From: Paenibacillus donghaensis
GTDB taxonomy: Bacteria; Bacillota; Bacilli; Paenibacillales; Paenibacillaceae
Assembly: GCF_002192415.1 (NCBI RefSeq)
Contig: NZ_CP021780.1
Coordinates: forward strand, 4,526,001-4,590,000
DNA: 64,000 nt
Direction of reading: 5' to 3'
The notes beneath the pieces are model-generated. The model worked only from the letters and a program-made list of their open reading frames with translations. It was not told the origin of the DNA and searched no databases. Shown here piece by piece: positions 57,107-64,000 of this stretch (position 1 is its first letter; every line of letters starts with the position of its first letter). The position numbers were made by a program, and so were the translations under genes.

Positions 57107-57110
57107 CTAA

Positions 57111-57139
57111 AATATACTTCAATTTGCGGTTTAAGTCAA
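57111..57139 (-). promoter_or_regulatory. sigma-A promoter of the SMR pair
   Basis: Minus strand -35 TTGACT (57134-57139), 17-bp spacer, -10 TATATT (57111-57116). It overlaps no coding sequence and sits 45 bp upstream of the first SMR start. Confidence 0.8.
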
Positions 57140-57174
57140 TATTCTTGTGAATCCTGTCCAGCCAACAATTAGAA

Positions 57175-57196
57175 CCCCTTCGCTAGAGCGAAGGGG
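57175..57196 (-). terminator. terminator-like hairpin after tetR-like gene
   Basis: CCCCTTCGCT and AGCGAAGGGG form a stem closed by AG, about 30 bp past the regulator's stop. The following minus-strand sequence TTCTAATTG is only mildly T-rich. Confidence 0.6.
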
Positions 57197-57228
57197 CCTT
57201 AGTTCAACCATATGATAAGAAAGTAACA

Positions 57229-57783
57229 CTACTCCTGAATCCCTCTCCAGAATATCGGGAGGATCGATTGCAGACGTCTCTGGTATTTATCGGCTCCTGC
57301 ATAGATCAGTTCCACCAAACAGCCGTCTACAATTGTTAAATAAGCGATCCCTACGTTTTTAGGGTCTTTGACCTGATTTCTGAGCATGTAAATGAGAACA
57401 CGCTCCATTCTCTCGATAAATGGGTTGGAGATTCCCATCACCTGCTGATGTAGCCGGGCGGGAGGAAAAAACAATACACGAAGTAAAAATTTCATGGTTT
57501 CATCGGTCTCATATTCTGTCTGCAACCAGTCAAAGAATCCTTCGAGCTTAATCCGCAGAGGCAGTTCTTGATTAAGAATAAAATAGCCAATAATCCGTTG
57601 GCGTATGGAGATACAGGCATACTCGACAACAGACATGAATAAATCATCTTTGCCCTTGTAATGCGCATAAATGGAAGGTTTCTTAATGCCTACATCCTCG
57701 GCAATATCCGCCAGTGAAGCCCCTTCATAGCCGTTACGGGCAAAATGTATTAATGCGGCATCGCGAATATTAGTCTCAGCCAT
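57229..57783 (-). CDS. TetR/AcrR family transcriptional repressor
   Basis: 184 residues. N-terminal helix-turn-helix (RDAALIHFARNGYEGASLADIAEDVGIKKPSIYAHYKGKDDL, about 7-48) and a ligand domain. It stands just upstream of the SMR pair on the same strand and is the likely repressor that binds the palindrome in their promoter; inducer unknown. Start at MAETNIRDA after TAGGTAA; 26 upstream codons are not used. Confidence 0.88.
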   Translation of the reverse strand: MAETNIRDAALIHFARNGYEGASLADIAEDVGIKKPSIYAHYKGKDDLFMSVVEYACISIRQRIIGYFILNQELPLRIKLEGFFDWLQTEYETDETMKFLLRVLFFPPARLHQQVMGISNPFIERMERVLIYMLRNQVKDPKNVGIAYLTIVDGCLVELIYAGADKYQRRLQSILPIFWRGIQE

Positions 57784-57914
57784 GAGATTACCTACTTTAT
57801 TATTAGAGTCTGCCGCCGGGGCAACCGGTGGCCCTTCTAATACTATCATTTGGCAGTTCATTGTACCAGCTTGCTAAAGAGCTCTTACTTGCTAACCGGA
57901 GGACAAGATTCTGC

Positions 57915-59429
57915 TTATTCCTCCTCCGTTCTGGTCTGTTGCTTATACTCAGTTGGACTGCATCCTGTGTATTCCTTGAATACTTTGGAGAAATAGTGCT
58001 GATCTCCGAAAGACAGAACCTCCGCGATTTCCCTCGCCTTCATCTCCGGTTTGGCGGCAATCAACCGGCGGGCCTCGTCTATTTTAAGCTGCGTATAGTA
58101 ATGCACGAAGGTACTCTGCGAATACTTCTTGAACATTCTGCTGATGTAAGAAGGACTCACATGAAATTCCAGCGCCACCTCGGAAATGGACAGCTGGGAA
58201 TAGAGCTGCTGACGCAAATATTGTTCCAGCTGCTGGAACAGCTCTTGGCTGCTTTTCTTGTTCTGGTGCAGCATTTCAAAGCTCTGGCCAGTCCACGAGA
58301 GCAGTGCTTCCCCGAAAGCCTCATAGCTCTCTGCCGCCAGAAGTTGCTGCACTTCACCGGCCAGTCTTGGCCGATCCCGTGAATGCTGATCGGAGCCTAG
58401 GCTGCCAAAAGCTTCCGCCAAGGACCAGATGAACCTTTCCAGCTCGGCCATCCGGATATTAGAATTCTGAAAATTCAGCACTTGCTGCTGGAGCAGCAGC
58501 GTAAAACGTTCTTTTTGCCGCTGTCCGATCATATCTGCGAAAAGTCCTGCCAGTTTCTCCATTTCCCTGCTGGACAGCACGCCCTGGGGCAGGGGATACT
58601 TGGTGTCCATAAGCTGGCCTGATACGGACAACTGTTCATTCATCAGCTTGTCCAGCTTCTCATAGCATGCAGCCAGAACCCGGCTCCTGACAGGCTGTGC
58701 CTCTGCCGCAATGGAGACACGGATGCCTTGAGCCAGCATCGCCCCGCTTACCGCCTCCATACAGCCGTAAACGGACGGGTAAACATCCAGCACCGAAGCG
58801 TTCACCAAGACAAGATATTGTTCCGGCAGCAAGGCAGGAAAGATCCAGCGTCCATGCGGTGCACAGGCTTCGTCAAGACAAGCCAACAGCATCTTCTGCG
58901 TCCAGCGGTCCGGTCCGGGTGCAGGTGTGAACGGCTGTCTGCGCAGAATCAGCATCACTTTATCCGCGGCATGAAAGTCCGCTCCAAGTTCCAGGGACGA
59001 GAGGAATTGCGGTTCCACAATGCCCTCCAAGAAATCTTTATCACTCCCCTGCTGCTCCTGCATATGCTTGACCAGCCGTTCCATAACGTCAACAAGCTGG
59101 TGGCGCTCCACAGGCTTCAATAAATAGTCAAACACCTGCAGGTTCAGCGCTTTACGTGTATATTCGAAATCGCTGTATCCGCTGATCAGCACCGCCTTCA
59201 GCTGCGGATTCACAAGCTTGCTCTGTTCAATCAGCGCAAGCCCGTCCAGCTTCGGCATACGGATATCTGTCAACAGAATATCGACAGGATGCGACTTTAT
59301 ATATTCCAGCGCCTCGACCCCGTTCGACACCATGGCAGTTATGCGGACTGGCAGCTCCATGGACTGCATCAGCGTCCAAATATTGCGCAGAATCGGCTTG
59401 CTGTCTTCGGCAATGATTGCGGTATACAT
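57915..59429 (-). CDS. response regulator with AraC-type DNA-binding domain (YesN-like)
   Basis: 504 residues. Receiver domain at 1-120 with acidic pair Glu8-Asp9, phospho-acceptor Asp55 (ILLTDIRMPK) and Lys near 105; a long middle part; AraC helix-turn-helix at about 400-500 (SISEVALEFHVSPSYISRMFKKYS, then REIAEVLSFGDQHYFSKVFKEYTG). GGGGAGG precedes the ATG. It follows the sensor kinase gene by 61 bp and probably activates the sugar importer genes on the other strand. Confidence 0.92.
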   Translation of the reverse strand: MYTAIIAEDSKPILRNIWTLMQSMELPVRITAMVSNGVEALEYIKSHPVDILLTDIRMPKLDGLALIEQSKLVNPQLKAVLISGYSDFEYTRKALNLQVFDYLLKPVERHQLVDVMERLVKHMQEQQGSDKDFLEGIVEPQFLSSLELGADFHAADKVMLILRRQPFTPAPGPDRWTQKMLLACLDEACAPHGRWIFPALLPEQYLVLVNASVLDVYPSVYGCMEAVSGAMLAQGIRVSIAAEAQPVRSRVLAACYEKLDKLMNEQLSVSGQLMDTKYPLPQGVLSSREMEKLAGLFADMIGQRQKERFTLLLQQQVLNFQNSNIRMAELERFIWSLAEAFGSLGSDQHSRDRPRLAGEVQQLLAAESYEAFGEALLSWTGQSFEMLHQNKKSSQELFQQLEQYLRQQLYSQLSISEVALEFHVSPSYISRMFKKYSQSTFVHYYTQLKIDEARRLIAAKPEMKAREIAEVLSFGDQHYFSKVFKEYTGCSPTEYKQQTRTEEE

Positions 59430-59490
59430 AGCTGTGCCTCCCCGTTTAGAGAGTATCTCCCTACCTGTTTATTGGGTTTGAAGCTACCTC

Positions 59491-61272
59491 CTAGTAGAAA
59501 TCTTTGGTAAGTGATGCGATCAGCTGGACCGTGGCCCCTTTACCCTCCTCCGGATGATCGTAAATGTTAAAAAACAAACGGTTCTTGTACATCAGCTTCA
59601 TGCGGTTCACTGTATTCACAATGCCCATATTATCGATCCCGGACGTATTGTGCTGAAGCTCGTATATCCCTGAGTCGGAGCCGTGGATATTGTCCAGAAT
59701 CTCCAGAATCTTACCCGGCTCAAAGCCATCCCCGTTATCTCTGATCTCAATGGCCCACAGTCCGTTGTACACCTTCACCTTCACCTGGATCTTCCATGGC
59801 GGATCGGTGCTTTTGAAGGCGTGTTCAATACAGTTCTCGACGAACGGCTGAATGACAAGGCGAGGCAGATGGATCAGGTCAAATGCCCTATCCTCGTCAA
59901 TCTCCCATTCCAGATCATCCTCGAAATTCTGCTGAACGAGCGCCAGATAATGCTGGGTATGCTTCAATTCCTCCGTCAAGCTCACATGCTGATAAGGAGA
60001 GGAAACAATGTAGCGCAGGCTGTCTGACAGATGCTTGCACATCTCCGATACGACGGCGTTTTTGCCCTCCTGTGCAGCGATGCTGATCAGATACAGGACG
60101 TTGTGGATAAAGTGGGGCGCAATCTGCGCCTGAAGCGCCGAATTCCGGGCTTTGACCTCTTCATGTAGCGCAAGCTTTTCCCGGTCAATGGACTCCTGCA
60201 GCCGTTCCAGCAGCTCTTGAAAAGCTTCATTCAGTTGAATCAGCTCATTGTTATGGGAGCGTGTGTCCACCTTCACCTTCATATTGCTGTAATTGATCCG
60301 CAGAATCTGGCCGCGCAGCTTGCGGATGGGCAGCAGCAGCTTCCTGGCAGAGAAATAGATATAGACGAAAGAGAACAAGATCAGCGATGTGATGAGCAGA
60401 ATGGAGATATTTTTAACCGAATTTACCGGTCCCAGCACAAAACTCTTCGGGGTAATAATATAGGTGGTCCAGCCTGTCTCAACCGATTGATCATAGGCAA
60501 CATAATTGCGGCGGCTGTCGAGATAGATCCCTCCGGCCGCTCTTGCCGCCGCAAATTCGGGAACCTGCTGTCCTTCTTGCAGCGCGGGCGAACTTGTGAT
60601 TAATTGCTTCTCCTGGTCCAGAATATAGACCTCACTGTCGGCGATGCCGGCCGCAGATCTTCTCAGATATTCCTGATTCAGCTGGATCGCCAGATAGCCG
60701 AATACCTGCCCGTTCTGATTCATAATCGCCCGCACAAAGGATATTCCACCCGCCTGGCGATACAAGGCGTAACCGCTTGCATTCCAAGTCGCGAGCTTTC
60801 CACTTTCCGCAAGGAACGGCACCAGGGAAGTAGGGTTTCCGGCGTAGCCGATATAAGAAGCGATCTCCGCACCTTTAAGATCATAAATAATCATATCCTC
60901 AATGTTCAGGCTCGGCCCAATGGCCTGGAACATGATATCCTTGAGCTTGCGGCTTCGCGTCAGCCCTTCAATCGTCAGCCTGGAGTAATCGCCGCCGGAC
61001 AGCAGCGTGAATACGTCTTTGTTCGAAAGAATCCGCTGGGACAGCTGATTCTGATTATTGATATAGATGTTCAGCTGATCGCTGACTTTGGCGGCTGCCC
61101 TCTGCATTTCATTCTCCGTCTTCCCCTTCAGCGGCTGGATGACCAGAAAGTTGACATAGATCAGGAAGCAGCCCAGCACAATCAGCAGGAGGAACACGAA
61201 GGTCAGAAAGAACTTGGTTTGCAGACTGGCCTGATACGGGCCGCTGCGGAATTTTCTGTTGATAATCGCCAA
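59491..61272 (-). CDS. sensor histidine kinase (YesM-like)
   Basis: 593 residues from a TTG with GGAGGATT upstream. Membrane helices at 20-44 and 286-308 enclose an extracellular dCache-like sensing domain; then HAMP (about 309-365) and the His-kinase domain with the acceptor His387 (QAQIAPHFIHNVLYL) and ATPase motifs (VENCIEHAFK, NGDGFEPG). It likely senses a sugar or glycan and signals to the YesN-like regulator. Confidence 0.92.
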   Translation of the reverse strand: MAIINRKFRSGPYQASLQTKFFLTFVFLLLIVLGCFLIYVNFLVIQPLKGKTENEMQRAAAKVSDQLNIYINNQNQLSQRILSNKDVFTLLSGGDYSRLTIEGLTRSRKLKDIMFQAIGPSLNIEDMIIYDLKGAEIASYIGYAGNPTSLVPFLAESGKLATWNASGYALYRQAGGISFVRAIMNQNGQVFGYLAIQLNQEYLRRSAAGIADSEVYILDQEKQLITSSPALQEGQQVPEFAAARAAGGIYLDSRRNYVAYDQSVETGWTTYIITPKSFVLGPVNSVKNISILLITSLILFSFVYIYFSARKLLLPIRKLRGQILRINYSNMKVKVDTRSHNNELIQLNEAFQELLERLQESIDREKLALHEEVKARNSALQAQIAPHFIHNVLYLISIAAQEGKNAVVSEMCKHLSDSLRYIVSSPYQHVSLTEELKHTQHYLALVQQNFEDDLEWEIDEDRAFDLIHLPRLVIQPFVENCIEHAFKSTDPPWKIQVKVKVYNGLWAIEIRDNGDGFEPGKILEILDNIHGSDSGIYELQHNTSGIDNMGIVNTVNRMKLMYKNRLFFNIYDHPEEGKGATVQLIASLTKDFY

Positions 61273-61343
61273 GCTGAATCCTCCTTCATTCTGTATGATG
61301 CTCCTACTTTACAACCAAACCAGTGAATGAACAAGTAGTATAC

Positions 61344-61373
61344 AGTTCAGAATAATACGGTTCAGAATATTAC
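61344..61373. promoter_or_regulatory. two 15-bp direct repeats between kinase and sugar importer genes
   Basis: AGTTCAGAATAATAC and GGTTCAGAATATTAC abut head to tail in the divergent region. AraC-type regulators bind such direct repeats. A -10 box TATAAT is at 61420-61425 toward the solute-binding gene, with no good -35, which fits an activated promoter. Centre lies about 60 bp before the -10. Confidence 0.6.
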
Positions 61374-61478
61374 ACAACAAGTGTCAAGCACAGCCATGTA
61401 CCTTAAACAGACATCCATCTATAATCAAAATGTAAGCGGATTCAATAGGCAGATCAAATATAATTCGGGGGCGATCCT

Positions 61479-62804
61479 ATGAATGACACAATGAAAAAAA
61501 TGGCAACAGGCCTACTGGCCGGTGTAATGACAGTATCGCTGGCAGCATGCGGCTCCGGCGACTCCGGCTCTAAGAATACCTCTTCAACCGGGAACGGAAA
61601 CAGCGGCAGTAAAGGCAGCAAGGTTACCATCGAGCTGGCCATCTCCAAGAGCTCGCAGGATTCGGCGTTTGTCGCCAAGGAACTGCTGAATGAGTTCGAA
61701 CAGGAGACCGGGATCAAAGTGAATCTTCAGCTGCTTCCGGCGGAGCAGACGGCAACTGTTCTGCAGACCAAACTTGCCGTTGACGAGACACCGGACATTG
61801 TTCAATACAACCTCGCCAGTGCCACAACAGATTTGAACCTGGAGCGCAACTTTGAAATTCTCGACAACGAGCCTTGGGTGAGCAGATTGCTGAATAAAGA
61901 AGTACTCTCCGCTTACGGGCATGTCTACAGCTTTCATGTCAGCCAAGATACAGGCATGCAGGGCGTTGTCTACAACAAGGATATGTTTAAAGAGCTGGGG
62001 ATCGCCATACCAAACAATTTCGAAGAATTCCTGGCGGTATGCGAGAAGATCAAAGCAAGCGGAGTTATACCGGTCTTCATGCCGTTCAAGGATAACTGGG
62101 CCGCGAACATTTGGCCGGCTGCCGCTTTTGCCGACTGGGCTGCGAAGAATGAACCGGCTCTTTTTGATGACATCAATGCCAACAAGAAGAAATGGGCCGA
62201 TGTTCCGGAGTTCGCGACCTTCCTGGAGCAGCAATATGACGTCTACAAGAAAGGTTATACCAACGCTGATATTCTGAGCGACAGCTATGATATGGCGGTT
62301 GGTAAATTTCTGGACAAAGAAGTGGCTATGATGTTCATGGGAGACTGGCTGATTGAGAATGTAACCGAAAAAGATCCGAATATGCACCTGGGTCTGTTCG
62401 CTATTCCTTCTTCCGACGACCCAAGTCTCGGCGCCAGCCCGCTGGGCGGACAATTGTTCATTCCGAAGAAAGCCAAACATATGGAGGAAGCCAAGAAATT
62501 CCTGGATTACATCGCTACCAAAGAAGTAGCCCAGAAGATCGTAGACACCCAGAGTTACGTATCCAACTTCAGTGATGTAACCACACCGGAGCTTCCGGAA
62601 TACAAACAGGAAATTGTCGATCAATACATCACACCCAAGAAAACCGCGCTGACCACCGACGCTTACATGATTGTAGACCGCGCAGAGCTGTACCGTCTGC
62701 TTCAAGATCAATTCGCCGGCGGACTGGACCCTGAGGGCGTTCTCCAAGCATGGGATGAGAAATTCAGCCAGCTGATGAAAGACAAGGGAGTCGAAGGATT
62801 CTAA
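61479..62804 (+). CDS. sugar ABC transporter substrate-binding lipoprotein
   Basis: 441 residues, SBP family 1 (carbohydrate). Signal peptide with lipobox SLAACG (Cys near 25) and a Gly/Ser/Asn linker to about 48, then the two-lobe fold with SQDTGMQGVVYNKDMFKELG and FMGDWLIENV. Start at the ATG after GGGGGCGATCCT; a second ATG four codons on is possible. Captures a glycan or sugar outside the cell. First gene of the importer operon, probably switched on by YesMN. Confidence 0.92.
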   Translation: MNDTMKKMATGLLAGVMTVSLAACGSGDSGSKNTSSTGNGNSGSKGSKVTIELAISKSSQDSAFVAKELLNEFEQETGIKVNLQLLPAEQTATVLQTKLAVDETPDIVQYNLASATTDLNLERNFEILDNEPWVSRLLNKEVLSAYGHVYSFHVSQDTGMQGVVYNKDMFKELGIAIPNNFEEFLAVCEKIKASGVIPVFMPFKDNWAANIWPAAAFADWAAKNEPALFDDINANKKKWADVPEFATFLEQQYDVYKKGYTNADILSDSYDMAVGKFLDKEVAMMFMGDWLIENVTEKDPNMHLGLFAIPSSDDPSLGASPLGGQLFIPKKAKHMEEAKKFLDYIATKEVAQKIVDTQSYVSNFSDVTTPELPEYKQEIVDQYITPKKTALTTDAYMIVDRAELYRLLQDQFAGGLDPEGVLQAWDEKFSQLMKDKGVEGF

Positions 62805-62817
62805 TTCACGATACCAG

Positions 62818-62858
62818 AGGCAGAAATAGAGTCCGGTTCCGGGCTCTACTTCTGCCCC
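62818..62858 (+). terminator. intercistronic hairpin between binding protein and permease genes
   Basis: Stem GGCAGAAATAGAG / CTCTACTTCTGCC, loop TCCGGTTCCGGG, without a T tract. It probably stabilises the upstream mRNA and lowers permease expression, a common arrangement in binding-protein operons. Confidence 0.65.
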
Positions 62859-62881
62859 AAGCTATAATGGAGTGTGAAGAG

Positions 62882-63754
62882 ATGAAAATATCAAAAAAAC
62901 TATACTCGTATTATCTGATCTGGCCCGCGCTGTTGATCTATTCTATTTTTTTCGTACTTCCTGCCCTTATTGGCTTGTTTTATTCCTTTACCGACTGGCG
63001 GCTGGACCGCGAGACGATCAAATTTATCGGCTGGGACAACTTTGAGCGTATTTTTACCGACAAAACGCTGCTGCTTGCCATGAAGAACACCTGTATCTTC
63101 GCAGTAGTTACCGTACTAGGCAAGAACCTGCTCGGCATCGCACTTGCCGTCGGTTTAAACATGAAGCTAAAATCCAAAAATTTTCTGCGGGCCATTTTCT
63201 ATTCCCCTTCGATCTTAAGCGTTTTGGTTATTAGCATTGTGTTTACACCTATGCTGCGCTCCGAAGGAACGATTAACCGCATATTCGACGCTGTGGGCCT
63301 GCATTCCTTAAGCCAAGCTTGGCTGACCAATCCTTCGATCGTTATCTGGACGGTTGCCGCTGTCTCCATCTGGCAGCATACCGGATTCCAGATGGCCATC
63401 TACCTGGCCGGACTCCAGTCAATCTCCAAGGACTATTATGAAGCCGCCACCATCGACGGGGCCGGTTCGTGGAGAAGTTTCGTCAGCATTACCCTGCCAC
63501 TCCTGCTCCCTGCGATCAATATCAATCTGATGCTCACCCTGATCGGCGGGCTTAAAGTGTTCTCCGAAGTGTTTGTGCTCACCGGCGGGGGCCCGGGCAA
63601 TGCTTCACAGGTAGTGGGTACCATCATCCTGCGCTCCTTCGGGGAAGGCAGCTGGGGGCTAGGGACGGCGGTTAATACGCTTCTGTTCGCCGCAGTTACC
63701 ATCATCGCCATTCCACTGCTGATCTTTATGCGCCGTAAGGAGGTATCGGAATAA
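62882..63754 (+). CDS. sugar ABC transporter permease (MalF/UgpA type)
   Basis: 290 residues, six membrane helices, EAA loop YYEAATIDGAGSWRSFVSITLPLL near 195-218. The ATG used begins MKISKKLY with GGAG upstream; five in-frame codons upstream are excluded. Its last bases overlap the next start (TAATG). Confidence 0.9.
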   Translation: MKISKKLYSYYLIWPALLIYSIFFVLPALIGLFYSFTDWRLDRETIKFIGWDNFERIFTDKTLLLAMKNTCIFAVVTVLGKNLLGIALAVGLNMKLKSKNFLRAIFYSPSILSVLVISIVFTPMLRSEGTINRIFDAVGLHSLSQAWLTNPSIVIWTVAAVSIWQHTGFQMAIYLAGLQSISKDYYEAATIDGAGSWRSFVSITLPLLLPAININLMLTLIGGLKVFSEVFVLTGGGPGNASQVVGTIILRSFGEGSWGLGTAVNTLLFAAVTIIAIPLLIFMRRKEVSE

Positions 63755-64000
63755 TGGGTTATTCACGTAAACTGGCTTGGCGCAACTACCTGGTCGAAGG
63801 ATTGCTGATTCTGTCCTCACTGCTGATCATTCTGCCGCTGCTCATCATGATCTTCGGAAGTTTTATGACCAGCACCGAGGTGCTCAAATTCTCTCTACGG
63901 CTCCCGGACAAATGGATGTTCTCCAACTATGCAGAGGTGTTCCGGGAAGGCGGTCTGGGGCGGGCTTTTCTGAACGGAATGCTGATTACCGGGATTTCGT
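63754..64000 (+). CDS. sugar ABC transporter permease (MalG/UgpE type), 5' part
   Basis: First 82 codons (MGYSRKLAWRNYLVEGLLIL then ILPLLIMIFGSFMTSTEVL). Starts one base inside the stop of the preceding permease, with AAGGAGG upstream. Continues beyond the window. Confidence 0.88.
   Translation, partial: MGYSRKLAWRNYLVEGLLILSSLLIILPLLIMIFGSFMTSTEVLKFSLRLPDKWMFSNYAEVFREGGLGRAFLNGMLITGIS

Noticed and set aside
57067..57228. guanidine-type riboswitch before the SMR genes
   Set aside because: The leader is short and occupied by a promoter and a TetR operator; no ykkC-type conserved blocks are seen.
61584..62747. 387-codon open frame opposite the sugar-binding protein gene
   Set aside because: Antisense to an obvious SBP with lipobox; no independent support.

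Overview
The window reads as chromosomal DNA of a Paenibacillus-like, spore-forming Firmicute. The evidence is the fur / yqzK-like / xerD / deoB / pnp block, spoIIM, nudF with a divergent mciZ-like gene, prli42 and sda small genes, a branched-chain keto acid dehydrogenase operon with a DUF2627 gene beside it, a YesMN-type two-component system next to a sugar ABC importer, and a very large S-layer-homology protein. Ribosome binding sites are strong GGAGG types, with several TTG and GTG starts. Coding DNA looks moderately GC-rich; the intergenic islands are AT-rich and packed with repeats.

Layout. 1-12.9 kb (all minus strand): a peptide uptake and breakdown cluster with ABC importer parts, an M20 peptidase, a PucR-type regulator, an Asp/Glu racemase-family protein, an M29-type aminopeptidase, AroM and DUF1177. 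13.2-14.2 kb: a serine hydrolase. 14.5-16.9 kb: a repeat island with an IS256-family element. 16.9-24.1 kb: nucleoside salvage (pdp, two pnp copies, deoB), xerD, yqzK-like and fur. 24.4-28.5 kb: spoIIM, endonuclease Q-like, nudF, mciZ-like, a PepT-like peptidase, prli42. 28.6-36.1 kb: lipB and the bkd genes, with a 1 kb repeat island between bkdAB and bkdB, then lpd and DUF2627. 36.2-38.8 kb: a repeat island with an IS4-family element. 38.8-45.8 kb: a heterodimeric ABC exporter, thymidine kinase, DinB, sda, and an XRE regulator. 45.8-47.1 kb: nested repeats. 47.2-53.7 kb: a 2,179-residue surface protein. 53.9-57.8 kb: a broken histidine phosphatase, fabZ, a gene cut by an amber codon, and a TetR-controlled SMR efflux pair. 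57.9-64 kb: a two-component system and a sugar ABC importer that runs off the end.

The most unusual content is in the gaps. At least five sequence families of intergenic elements share one architecture: four copies of a roughly 24-bp module, two in one orientation and then two inverted (called F-F-R-R here). The modules differ between families, while the layout is constant. Several are bounded by GTTACTACTTAGG / CCTAAGTAGTAAC inverted ends. Three show 8-bp target duplications, so they have moved; two of these are nested inside another copy. Both insertion sequences in the window sit at the same place, the apex between the two inverted halves of such an element. A second, unrelated roughly 98-bp hairpin element is shown to be an insertion by comparison of neighbouring repeat copies.

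Four genes are disrupted: an IS256 transposase, one purine nucleoside phosphorylase and a histidine phosphatase by one-base losses in or beside G tracts, and one unknown gene by an in-frame TAG. The three one-base losses could be real mutations or base-calling errors.
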